Positions 57,501 to 64,000 of a stretch of DNA of 64,000 nt are shown here, piece by piece. The stretch's first letter is position 1. Every line of letters begins with the position of its first letter. The stretch spans positions 4,040,685 to 4,104,684 of the forward strand of contig CP099848.1 of the NCBI GenBank assembly GCA_030062745.1, read 5' to 3'. The translations under genes and the position numbers were made by a program. The notes below the pieces were generated by a model that was not told where the DNA came from, did no database searches, and worked only from the letters and a program-made list of their open reading frames with translations. Origin of the DNA: Capitulum mitella. Its lineage: Eukaryota; Arthropoda; Thecostraca; Pollicipedomorpha; Pollicipedidae.

Positions 57501-60500
57501 ACAGGGGCAAAAATGTCAAAATGGGGGGGTACTTTTGGACTTCTTATAACTCCGTCGTTTATAGACCGATTTATATGAAACTGGCATGAATCGAGAGATT
57601 ATGGATAAGGCTTTTACCATGGGTCCGCAAATATGAAATTTTGAGAAAATCCATGGGCGTTCACAGAGATTCAAAAATAGGAGGATTAGTTTTCTAACAA
57701 CTAAATGAACAAAAGAGACAAAAACACTTTTTTGGCTTCTGCTAGTTATGCTATGCTAAAGAAGTCCAAATCGCATTACAATGTTTGTATAATGTTAGCA
57801 TAGGCGGTGCCAGGGACATGGAAAAGGGGAAACTGTCATGGTCACACGTTCTTCAGATCAACTTGTGACCTTTGACCTTAAATGACCTCCAGTGACCTTA
57901 GGGTCACTTGGAATGATCTTGTGTGAATTTAAGATCATCTGTAAACGTTTTCAATCATTTGAACTCACTCTATTTCAAAAATTTCATTTTATGGCTATTG
58001 AGATATCGGGTACGCGCACTGACATTTTAGGTCATAGTTCTGTGACCCGACCTGATATCAAGCTGAAACTTGGTACACAAGTAGAGGTTACCCTTCTACG
58101 TCATGTATTCCTGGTTTGGAAATTTCAGGTTTGGCACTTGAAAAAAACGGCGCCGAAATTATTGCAAAAAAAACAAATATTGACTTTTGACCTTGACCTG
58201 ACCTTGTAAAATGACCTCAGATAAACAAAATTACATTTGCACATTGCCCAACTATTTAGCTATAAATCCATATAAAGTTTTAAGTCCTATCTTAAAAGCG
58301 CTGTTTTTGGCAGACATTTTTTTACCCTCAACATGGCCAAAAATGGCCTGAAGTGCCTCCCAAAAACGTTGCCTGGCTCCGCCCCTGAGCAAAATAGAGT
58401 TTTGAAATTCTGTCACGGCGCGTGGAAAGAATAGCTAGGAAAATTCACCAAGTTTCGTGAAGCTGCGTTAAAAAGCCTGGAACTGGCAAGCAAAAAACCC
58501 GAGGGGGGCGGATTCAGCCCCCCTTGCCGGGAATATGGTTAAAAGAGATTCAGAAAACATTGAAAAGGCGTAAATCCAGTCATCCGAATGACCCGTTTTC
58601 ATCGGATAAAATCACAGCTGGAGATGCTGAGGGGGGCAGGGCCTATTTTAATATGTTAACTGGGAGGGGGAATCCTCACCAGTGACAGCCAATTCCCCCC
58701 GTACACAATGAATTCTCCCCCCCCCCGCATTGAAAACGTTGTTTTATCAGCAGCTCACGGCCGACCAGATTTTTGACACGCTTCCGACAGACTGTGGGTA
58801 GGTACGGTGAGGCAGCTATTCTTAGATAAAAAAACTGAAAACGGAAAATGAGCGCACAGTTTTTTTTTTGAAGGAAAACGTCAGACAGGTTTCAAATTCC
58901 ATCAGCTGGAATTTGACTGGCGTAGATAAGTACAAATGTAGGATATAATATATGAGATAACCAAATAGTGCTTTTCGTGCTTGGAACGATTCTGCTGAAT
59001 TCCGTTCTGACTGGTTTAATATCATGAGCTGTTGCGATCGGAAGCGAGGTAAAACACATCGCGCAAAAAAACGGCAAATCTGGCTAGCGATCCATCATAT
59101 ATAGAAGCGACAGCCGACAGCCTTTGGCCGGCTTGCCACCAGGAATGTACGAACATCCAGAAAAGTGGTGTGGCTACAGACATTTTCCCCAAATGGCTAA
59201 TGCTAAATTTCCCCAAAAGTGCGGAGCCATGGCCCCTGGCCCCCTGTTTCTACGCCTTTGCTTGTCTCCACCCATGTAACTCCCAACATGCGGCCCCTCT
59301 AGGTCCCCATGTACGCTACAAGACTCGCAAGCGTTTCCAGAACGCACTGGCCGCTTTTTTTGGCCGTCTGCCACCCTTTGCGCGTACCAATTTTCCATAC
59401 CAATCAAATTTCGGCCAAAAAGCTGATCGCACTGACCTGGGACCGCCCAGGATTACAGTGCACACTTTATTGCCAACAAACGAGCTCTGTTTGTTGAACC
59501 AAACGTCGACAGTTTGGTCTCCCCAAAATTCTCATGCCAGCACCACAGCACCGTTCGACAATCGCGCTGCGCACTTCGGTCTGGATCCCGTTAAAGGGGA
59601 ACCAGATGTGGCAGCCACTGCCACATCCCTGCTCCGTTGCCGTTTTCCCGGGTTGGACAGGTGTATTTTTTATTATCATTCCATCTTTGTCAGTTTTCAC
59701 AGCCCCAGCCTCCGTGAAGATCGCTCGCAATCTGTGTCCGTCTGGTGTCAGCAAATCTTCTTCGGAGCCCCTGGATCTCCATCCGTTTCCGTTAGTATCC
59801 TTCGATCTAACTCGATCTCCATTGGTCTGTGTTGGTTTCCTTTGGTCTCCATCAGTCCGCCAATCTTCCGGTCTCTCTAAATCTCTCTTGATGTCCACCT
59901 GTCTCTGTCGGTCTCAATCGGTCTTCGTCGATTCCTTTTGGTTTTTACCAGTCTTCACCGCTCCCCACCGGTCTCTGTCGATCTCCGTCGGTCCGTCGAT
60001 CTCTGTCATTCTCTGCCTGTCTCCTCGTTGTTCCTCAGTCCCCTCCACGTTCACTCAGTCCTTCTTTGTTCCTCGCAGTAACACTCGTTTCTGTCTGTCT
60101 CCGTCTCTTCTTTGTGTTTTCGTCTCGTTCCCTGTATATGTCTCTGTCTTCCAACGTTCGTCCGTCTCTCTGTAGCCCTGTTTGTGTTTGTCTATTTTCA
60201 TCTGTAACTAAGCGAATGCATATGCCTATTATATTTTTTTTTGTCCTGTAGCGTATTTGAAATCCCAAATTTGAAGTCAGCGCCAAGGTCAAACCAAGCA
60301 GGACGGAATAATACAGATTTTAGGTAAGAGCAAGAGAACCTGGTGTTCAATCGGGATCGGCAAAAAAGAGGCACGCAAAACGCGACGTGCAGAGATTTTT
60401 GGACAGACCACAACAAAACGCACCAGATGGACTATACTGACGTGTTCACAATTGATTGAGGGACATATCGGTAGTATTTTGAACGGTATGCTCTGAATGG

Positions 60501-62210
60501 TGTCGCCACAATCTTCAGTCGAACACAGATATCTCGAAAGATGTCGACTTTGCGCAGAATCATCACTTGCATCACTGATGATTGCACAACGATTGCACCA
60601 CTGATGCCTCATAGCCGTAAAACTTAGGCGACTCATGAATGTTTTATTGCAGTGTCAGAACGACCAAAATCCGTTCGTTAATTTGGCCAACAATCTTACC
60701 CTCCATGCCATCGCAATCACAGCGTAAACACAACGGACCGGGAATCCGAAAATGCCCACACTTTGAGCTCGTGCCGCGGCTACCCCTTTTGGCGGACGAG
60801 GTCCTATGGTATGATATGCAGTTGGTACCCTGTAACATGGGCTACATAGTCGCCGAATTGTTACAAATCAAGACTGAATTTAGCCGCGCCATATTCTGCA
60901 AAGATTGCAAAATGGTCTTTTTAGTGCTCCCGTGAATAGCATGCGCAAGGCGCTGGTCCCCGCGCGCGGTGTTGCACATGATGCTTTTCTCCAATCGATT
61001 CTATGTCGAACGAACCAGGTTTCGTCTCGTCGCGAACCGCGGTTGGCGATTGGGCGCCGGGAAGGACGTCGTGTCGGCGGTTGGCAGTGGTCTCGAGCTT
61101 AACTGAAAACGGGTGAAATCGCCTCCTATACCGGTTAGCGTGACGTCGCATGGCCGGAACGGCGGCGGCACATCTGACCAGTGTTTGGCATAATCAAAAC
61201 CGCAAAAGAACGGGCTTTCCGTCGGTTCCAGTTTCGTGTCAGTCATTGGTGCCTTTGCATTCGAAGTCACAGTGTAAACCACTTTGAGCGCGCGCCACGG
61301 CTACCCCGTCGGTGGCTGAGGTCAACTCCGCTAAATGATTTCCTGCCGGTACCTTGCTGTGGCTGGTCATCGTGTCTTCGGATGCGTAACTTGAACGTTT
61401 TCCGAGATCATGACCCTATTTTGAAACCTTCCAAGACTGTCATTTCGTGTGTTCCGACGCCAGCACGTCTTACTTCCCGGTCCCGGCTTGGTCTCTTCCA
61501 TGCGATGCAATTCTCCAATCGATTCTTTGTCGAAGGTGCCCGGTTTGTGTCCGCGCGACCCGTTTTTACCGAGATCGAGCTCCCGGAAGCGACGCACATC
61601 TAAATTTTTCAAAACTGCGCTGGATTTCGCCAACTCGGCGGCTCGAAACCTGAAAATCTAACATAATGCATTGTGTCACCAAATCCCTGAGACCGCCAAG
61701 TTCCAGCCGCCTGCGACCGTTAGTCTCGCCTCAAAAGCCCGTCCAAACCGACTTCCGACGTGGTCAGACAAAACAACATCGGATTCCAGACCATAGCCCT
61801 CTAGTCTTTGCCACAGGCCTAATGCTAAAATCCCTGGAAAGCTTGGGGATCTAGACCCTCCCTCCCGATCTTAAGGCACGGATCAAATGCATATTTCTGT
61901 ATGAAAGAAAGCGCCAAGACGTCTGGACAAAAAAGCCCGCAGTAAGCACACTAAGAAACTTGTTTTTTACTTACCCTGTATCCACAGGCCAGACCCAAAA
62001 CTTTGCTTGATTATAGTCCTCCCCATTCTGTAAAAAGTATTGCTGTGAACACATTGACAAGTACCACGTGATACAAGCAGACTTGTGCTAGATTCCGCTT
62101 GACCGGAATCGATTCCAATTCCATACCCAAACAGATGGCTCCGAATTCGAATCTGATCCCAAACAACAAATCACAAGCAGAATCGATTCCGAATCCAATT
62201 CAGATGCTTG

Positions 62211-62264
<54 letters not shown>

Positions 62265-62809
62265 TATAATGTCAAAACAGTCGTAAGTTCAACTGTGACA
62301 ACAAACGGAATTAAACATTTTGCCGTTGGATTCGTTCCCACTTCCAGTGTTTCCGCAGACTAGCTGAATCAGTGCCGATTCCGACTTAATACAAGCTCCA
62401 ACTGAATCGATTCCGAATCCAATGCAGGACCAAACAGAAGCAAATCCGGATTCGACCCTGATTCCAATGAAATCGAGCACAAGTCTGGCTACAAATGAGG
62501 TGTAAAACAACCAGTTGATATAGCCTCCTGCTCCTGCTGAAACATGAATGCTTCCCGGAATAATAGCACCTTGTTACCACCATGAAGCAAGATGCGCTTA
62601 GATGACGTAAAGCAAGCAAGAGTCCAGTCGTTTACACGAACGATTTCGCAGCTGAAATATCATCTTATCGTTTTCGAAAAAGAGTAATCCTCTGTGCGAT
62701 CAGAATCAGGGGCTTTGTATATGCTGAACCTCACCTTGCTCCTTTCGCCGACCAAAAGGACGAACTTGAGATTGGGTGAGACCGCGAATTCATTGGCGTT
62801 GGTCTGTCT
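48420..62809 (-). CDS. Inactive dipeptidyl peptidase 10/6-like protein (5' incomplete)
   Basis: S9 prolyl-oligopeptidase family; DPP10/DPP6 members are non-enzymatic single-pass membrane proteins that act as auxiliary subunits of Kv4 channels. Exons on the minus strand: 62809-62735, then one or more unidentified, 55722-55490, 54682-54519, 54164-54061, 53046-52923, 51780-51649, 50700-50618, 50272-49533, 49103-48898, 48542-48420. Phases match through all the last nine. The propeller shows 'FAVSPNLKFVLLVGERSK', 'ALFFVHDNNLYYK', 'AVWPSPDGSSLLYFTINST' and 'WYNRRQNVSHVTAC'. The hydrolase domain shows 'VVAAGSGYGALLAL' where active DPP4 has GWSYGG, so the nucleophile Ser is Gly. The YAGP oxyanion Tyr is also lost ('RPAGP'). 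Asp ('HGTAD') and His ('YPDQPHAL') remain. The cytoplasmic tail and membrane-anchor exons are not in the window. Confidence 0.9.
48898..49103 (-). CDS. DPP10-like exon: hydrolase domain with catalytic Asp
   Basis: Acceptor 'CCTCTTCACAG', donor 'CAAATG/GTCAGT'. Encodes 'SAASERRLGLLDDSQRRYSE' and 'LLLVHGTADVTVSVQHTFL'. 'HGTAD' holds the Asp of the triad. Confidence 0.93.
49104..49532. other. DPP10-like intron with degenerate repeats
   Basis: 49120-49260 has imperfect units of about 30 bp such as 'GGTATCACGATCTAAGACC' and 'GGTACCGTGGCCTCAG'. They do not clearly include exon sequence. Confidence 0.5.
49533..50272 (-). CDS. DPP10-like large exon: propeller end and hydrolase core
   Basis: Acceptor 'TCCTGTTTCAG', donor 'AACTACG/GTGGGT'. 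Encodes 'YYLSSLPDQPGQRHLFRV' to 'NCAVAIAPITSWRNY'. The nucleophile-elbow codons at 49621-49638 give GSGYGA; the residue in the Ser position is the GGG Gly codon at 49630-49632. 'DWASYLASQRQMVVADVAL' matches 'NWATYLASTENIIVASFD' of DPP4. Confidence 0.92.
50273..50617. other. DPP10-like intron, nothing recognised
   Basis: Unique AT-richer sequence. Confidence 0.5.
50618..50700 (-). CDS. DPP10-like exon: propeller
   Basis: Acceptor 'CATTTACAG', donor 'TTTAT/GTGAGT'. Encodes 'VNVLTRTVDQITEDGMDVEI' and 'LACGDDF', aligning to the 'TSGEWEVVKILAYD' region. Confidence 0.85.
50701..51648. other. DPP10-like intron with retroposon fragment
   Basis: Holds the 60-bp retroposon copy at 51315-51374; otherwise no recognised structure. 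Confidence 0.55.
51315..51374 (+). mobile_element. Truncated retroposon with 14-bp target duplication
   Basis: Flanked by 'CCAACTACGCCTGG' at 51301-51314 and 51375-51388. The 60-bp body matches the 45389 element (TTGG units, 'TATTGGGGCTTAGGGCCG', 'CACCGACTGCAGGGTCATTC'). Confidence 0.8.
51649..51780 (-). CDS. DPP10-like exon: propeller
   Basis: Acceptor 'CGTCGCGGCAG', donor 'GTCAAG/GTAAGT', 44 codons, phase 0. Encodes 'VYRREAPGGWLEIEPPPAV' and 'CPDGRSLLLRDSPVDGGDGP'. Confidence 0.85.
51781..52922. other. DPP10-like intron
   Basis: Mostly unique. 52795-52920, next to the donor, is rich in 'CGTCACATCGTCACG' type short repeats and has a second 'CGGTGAGG' near 52868, hinting at a degenerate donor-side array. 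Confidence 0.45.
52923..53046 (-). CDS. DPP10-like exon: propeller
   Basis: Acceptor 'CCTCGTCAG', donor 'CAGACG/GTGAGG'. Encodes 'DLYAAGVRWLDDGLVSITWY' and 'NRRQNVSHVTACAAPDWICQ'. The acceptor is the last unit of a tandem array. Confidence 0.9.
53031..53400. repeat. About 60-bp tandem array made of a DPP10-like splice acceptor
   Basis: On the minus strand each unit contains 'CCTCGTCAGGGACCTGTA', that is, the acceptor and the first nine exon bases of the exon starting at 53046. Copies occur at about 53041 (real), 53102, 53154, 53220 and 53283, spaced 52-66 bp, with the filler 'GAGACATGTCTCACGGA' and 'ACGCCACCGATAC'. Confidence 0.88.
53401..53699. other. DPP10-like intron between two splice-site arrays
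   Basis: About 300 bp of unique sequence separating the acceptor-derived and donor-derived arrays of the same intron. Confidence 0.6.
53700..54066. repeat. About 40-bp tandem array made of a DPP10-like splice donor
   Basis: On the minus strand units contain 'CCAGCAGTGAGTACACCGTG', the last exon bases plus donor of the exon ending at 54061. Clear copies on the plus strand are at 54047 (real), 54008, 53969 and 53822, with more decayed ones to 53720. Filler is 'CTGTAACGGGGGAGAGAAC'. Several retain a perfect GTGAGT. Confidence 0.88.
54061..54164 (-). CDS. DPP10-like exon: propeller
   Basis: Acceptor 'TCCTTCGGCAG', donor 'CCCAGCA/GTGAGT', phase 0 in and 2 out. Encodes 'AGVVNPVLTVTVVNVSEP' (family 'AGQVNPTIKLYVVN'). 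The donor is the first unit of a tandem array in the intron. Confidence 0.88.
54519..54682 (-). CDS. DPP10-like exon: propeller
   Basis: Acceptor 'GTGCGCGGCAG', donor 'CCGATG/GTACGG'. Encodes 'HILRSDRAVWPSPDGSSLLY' and 'FTINSTATPDLPYTVYG', ending 'AIKYPM'. It aligns with 'ALWWSPDGERLAFLMIND' of the family. Confidence 0.9.
54683..55194. other. DPP10-like intron, nothing recognised
   Basis: Unique sequence between the exon at 54682 and the donor array. Confidence 0.5.
55195..55497. repeat. About 30-bp tandem array made of a second DPP10-like splice donor
   Basis: Real junction on the plus strand: 'CCCACGTAC/CGCGGTAGAGCGG' (donor read on the minus strand). Copies include 'CCATGTAC/CGCGGTACAGCGG' (about 55424), 'CCATGTGCCGCGTCACAGCGG' (about 55394) and 'CACGTATCGCGGTACGGCGG' (about 55308), decaying leftward to about 55200; eight or nine units. 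Confidence 0.85.
55490..55722 (-). CDS. DPP10-like exon: propeller
   Basis: Acceptor 'GTTCGTCAG', donor 'TACCGCG/GTACGT'. Encodes 'LQLAAWLPAG', 'ALFFVHDNNLYYKQ' and 'SVYHGAADPLYR', matching 'YVWNNDIY' and 'NGITDWVYEEE' of DPP4. A tandem array of the donor lies directly downstream. Confidence 0.88.
55723..57312. other. DPP10-like intron, nothing recognised
   Basis: A small missing propeller exon should lie between 55723 and 62734. I could not find it with a valid acceptor. Long open frames here run across low-information sequence. Confidence 0.45.
57313..58542 (-). mobile_element. piggyBac-like MITE, copy B (inverted relative to copy A)
   Basis: TTAA at 57313-57316 and 58539-58542; ends 'CCCTATTCCCGG' and 'CCGGGAATATGG'. 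Collinear with the reverse complement of 38747-39962 over its length. It contains the DR1-type 'TGACCTTTGACCT' near 57868. It sits in the long DPP10-like intron. Confidence 0.87.
59690..60200. repeat. Pyrimidine-rich degenerate array
   Basis: Dozens of units of about 10-15 bp of the type 'GTCTCCGTCGGTCT' and 'CTGTCGATCTCC'. Strong strand asymmetry (C/T on plus). Long ORFs through it are artefacts. Confidence 0.8.
60690..61580. repeat. Pair of diverged direct repeats
   Basis: The blocks 'CACTTTGAGC', 'CGGCTACCCC' and 'TCTCCAATCGATTCT.TGTCG' appear in the same order in 60690-61060 and again in 61240-61580. This is probably a tandemly duplicated or twice-inserted repeat. Confidence 0.65.
62090..62470. 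repeat. GAATC-rich array split by a TA microsatellite
   Basis: Units like 'AATCGATTCCGAATCCAATT' flank a TA run at about 62217-62262, with the same flavour on both sides. Confidence 0.75.
62735..62809 (-). CDS. DPP10-like exon: early propeller
   Basis: Acceptor 'CATTGTTTCAG', donor 'AGCAAG/GTGAGG', 25 codons: 'RQTNANEFAVSPNLKFVLLV' and 'GERSK'. An alternative acceptor 'AAACTGCAG' would start it at 62842, also in phase. It leaves in phase 0, whereas the next recognised exon enters needing one base, so a small exon is missing between them. Confidence 0.72.
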
Positions 62810-62842
62810 CTGAAACAATGCGGCCACAGCTGATTCCCACCG

Positions 62843-64000
62843 CTGCAGTTTTCTGCTCCGTTGGCGGTGCCCGGGCGCCATGCAGCGCACAGGACCAAAA
62901 AGGGCTAGTGCTCTCCCACTTCCACGGTGCGTAACCCAGTCAGCTTTGAAAAAAGGTGCATAAGATACGGATGTGAGGTGGGGTTGATTTCAACCACATA
63001 AAAATGTGAAGTCTTAATGTATGCATTTCGACCCATGAAAGACGTAAATATCATGACATCAATAGGCATGTATTCATAATCAGAACAATTTAATCAAATC
63101 TGCTGAGTCCGGAAAAGAAAGCAATTTTGTGAAGATTGAAGTCGACATTGTCTTTAAAGGTGTGGCGAGGTTTCAGGATGGACCTGCACGGAAAAGTCAC
63201 AAAAGCAGACGTCCACCACGGCGTCGTCCTTGTGTGCAGACCGGCTGCTGGCAAAATCGCAACCCGTTACCAGACAGCTGGTGTCTACGGCTTGAGCCTT
63301 GCCACAGCACTGCTCTCTGATGATCCGCGAACGAGGTCATCCAATCATTCGGCGAACGGCTTAACACCGGGCCGTGCCGCCGGGAAGATCCGATTGTTCG
63401 AGGGGCGTATCGCGTCCGGTCTGTCGGCCGGGCCGGCATTGACTAATCGCCGCTCTTTCAGGCTGTCTGACCGCCGCTCTGTCGGGCTGTCTGACCGCCG
63501 CTCTGTCGGGCTGTCTGACCGCCGCTCTATGGGGCTGTCTGACCGCCGCTCTATGGGGCTGTCTGAGCCCGACTTACACCGCGCCATCAGCCGTCCCTTC
63601 CGGCCGCAGCCTGGGCCTGGGTGCTCTCGTCTCAGCGGACGCGTACATGCTAGCAATGGGATGCTTTGCGGGGCGCATATCAGACTATGACCACCGCCTT
63701 TCACCCGATTTCAAAAGCGTTTTAAACGTTGCTTTGCGTAGATTTTTCCCTTGGCGTATCTTTAAATGCGAACGGATATTTATAACGCGATGTATTGATA
63801 GCCTTTTGTTTTATATCATGGAAATGGAAATAACGAAAACAGGGATATGTTATGCCTGGCGTTTTTTGCAGGTTCTAGTTCAAGAACCTCTTAGCTCATG
63901 GCCTCGCCCATTTACGAACATGTTTAGACCACGCCTTAATGCTTTCCAATAAAAGGCATCTCATGAACATGTCGTTTTAAAGACTTTAGTAAAGCCCCAG
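62843..64000. other. DPP10-like intron or 5' region; 24-bp tandem repeat
   Basis: No upstream DPP exon was recognised. 63460-63570 has five 24-bp units 'CTGTCTGACCGCCGCTCT'. The remainder is unremarkable. Confidence 0.5.
63458..63570. repeat. 24-bp tandem repeat
   Basis: Five units of 24 bp with two alternating variants ('GTCGGG' / 'ATGGGG'). The length is a multiple of three and stop-free, so both strands show repetitive ORFs ('LSDRRSVG' on plus). No evidence that either is translated. Confidence 0.9.

Larger units (their letters stand above)
58543..62734. other. Long DPP10-like intron with several repeats
   Basis: Copies of the ATG(N)TAAATTT repeat are near 59180-59225 and 61800-61845. 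59690-60200 is a pyrimidine-rich degenerate array ('GTCTCCGTCGGTCTC'). 60690-61060 and 61240-61580 are diverged direct repeats. 62090-62470 is a 'GATTCCGAATCCAATTC' array with a TA microsatellite. Confidence 0.6.

Noticed and set aside
59170-59880. 236-codon plus-strand ORF
   Set aside because: Crosses a dispersed repeat and a pyrimidine-rich degenerate array; no family features.

Overview
The window is nuclear DNA from an animal, most likely an arthropod and probably a crustacean. Intron-split genes with GT-AG junctions carry an insect-type junctophilin, a ribosomal protein L13, a gamma-glutamylcyclotransferase and a DPP10-like prolyl-oligopeptidase homologue. High GC3 in three of the five genes and a very high minisatellite load would suit a barnacle-like genome, but the species cannot be named from sequence alone.

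Layout: 1-7200 is repeat-rich intergenic or intronic DNA, with a decayed Tc1/mariner-type transposase (about 1948-3303) and a 43-bp minisatellite. 7202-28286 (+) holds eight exons of junctophilin, the protein that ties plasma membrane to ER/SR; its first exon is not in view. 30371-37980 (-) is RpL13, with four coding exons and a candidate 5'TOP leader exon. 38747-39962 is a piggyBac-like MITE, whose inverted twin lies at 57313-58542. 41273-41923 (-) is a single-exon gene for a secreted coiled-coil protein. 44171-46053 (-) is gamma-glutamylcyclotransferase (glutathione turnover), with an apparent 1-nt frameshift in exon 1. 48420-62809 (-) is a DPP10/DPP6-like protein whose catalytic serine is replaced by glycine; its 5' exons are missing.

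The genes do not form a pathway. Junctophilin and DPP10/6-type proteins both belong to excitable-cell biology (membrane junctions and Kv4 channel modulation). RpL13 and GGCT are housekeeping genes. This functional split coincides with base composition: the 5' parts of RpL13 and GGCT are strongly CpG-depleted, as expected for germline-methylated invertebrate gene bodies, while the other three genes are CpG-rich.

The most unusual structure is a set of minisatellites whose repeat unit contains a splice junction. At one junctophilin acceptor and at one acceptor and two donors of the DPP10-like gene, the intron end plus a few exon bases is repeated in tandem into the intron, which creates rows of decoy splice sites. 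I know of no name for this pattern.
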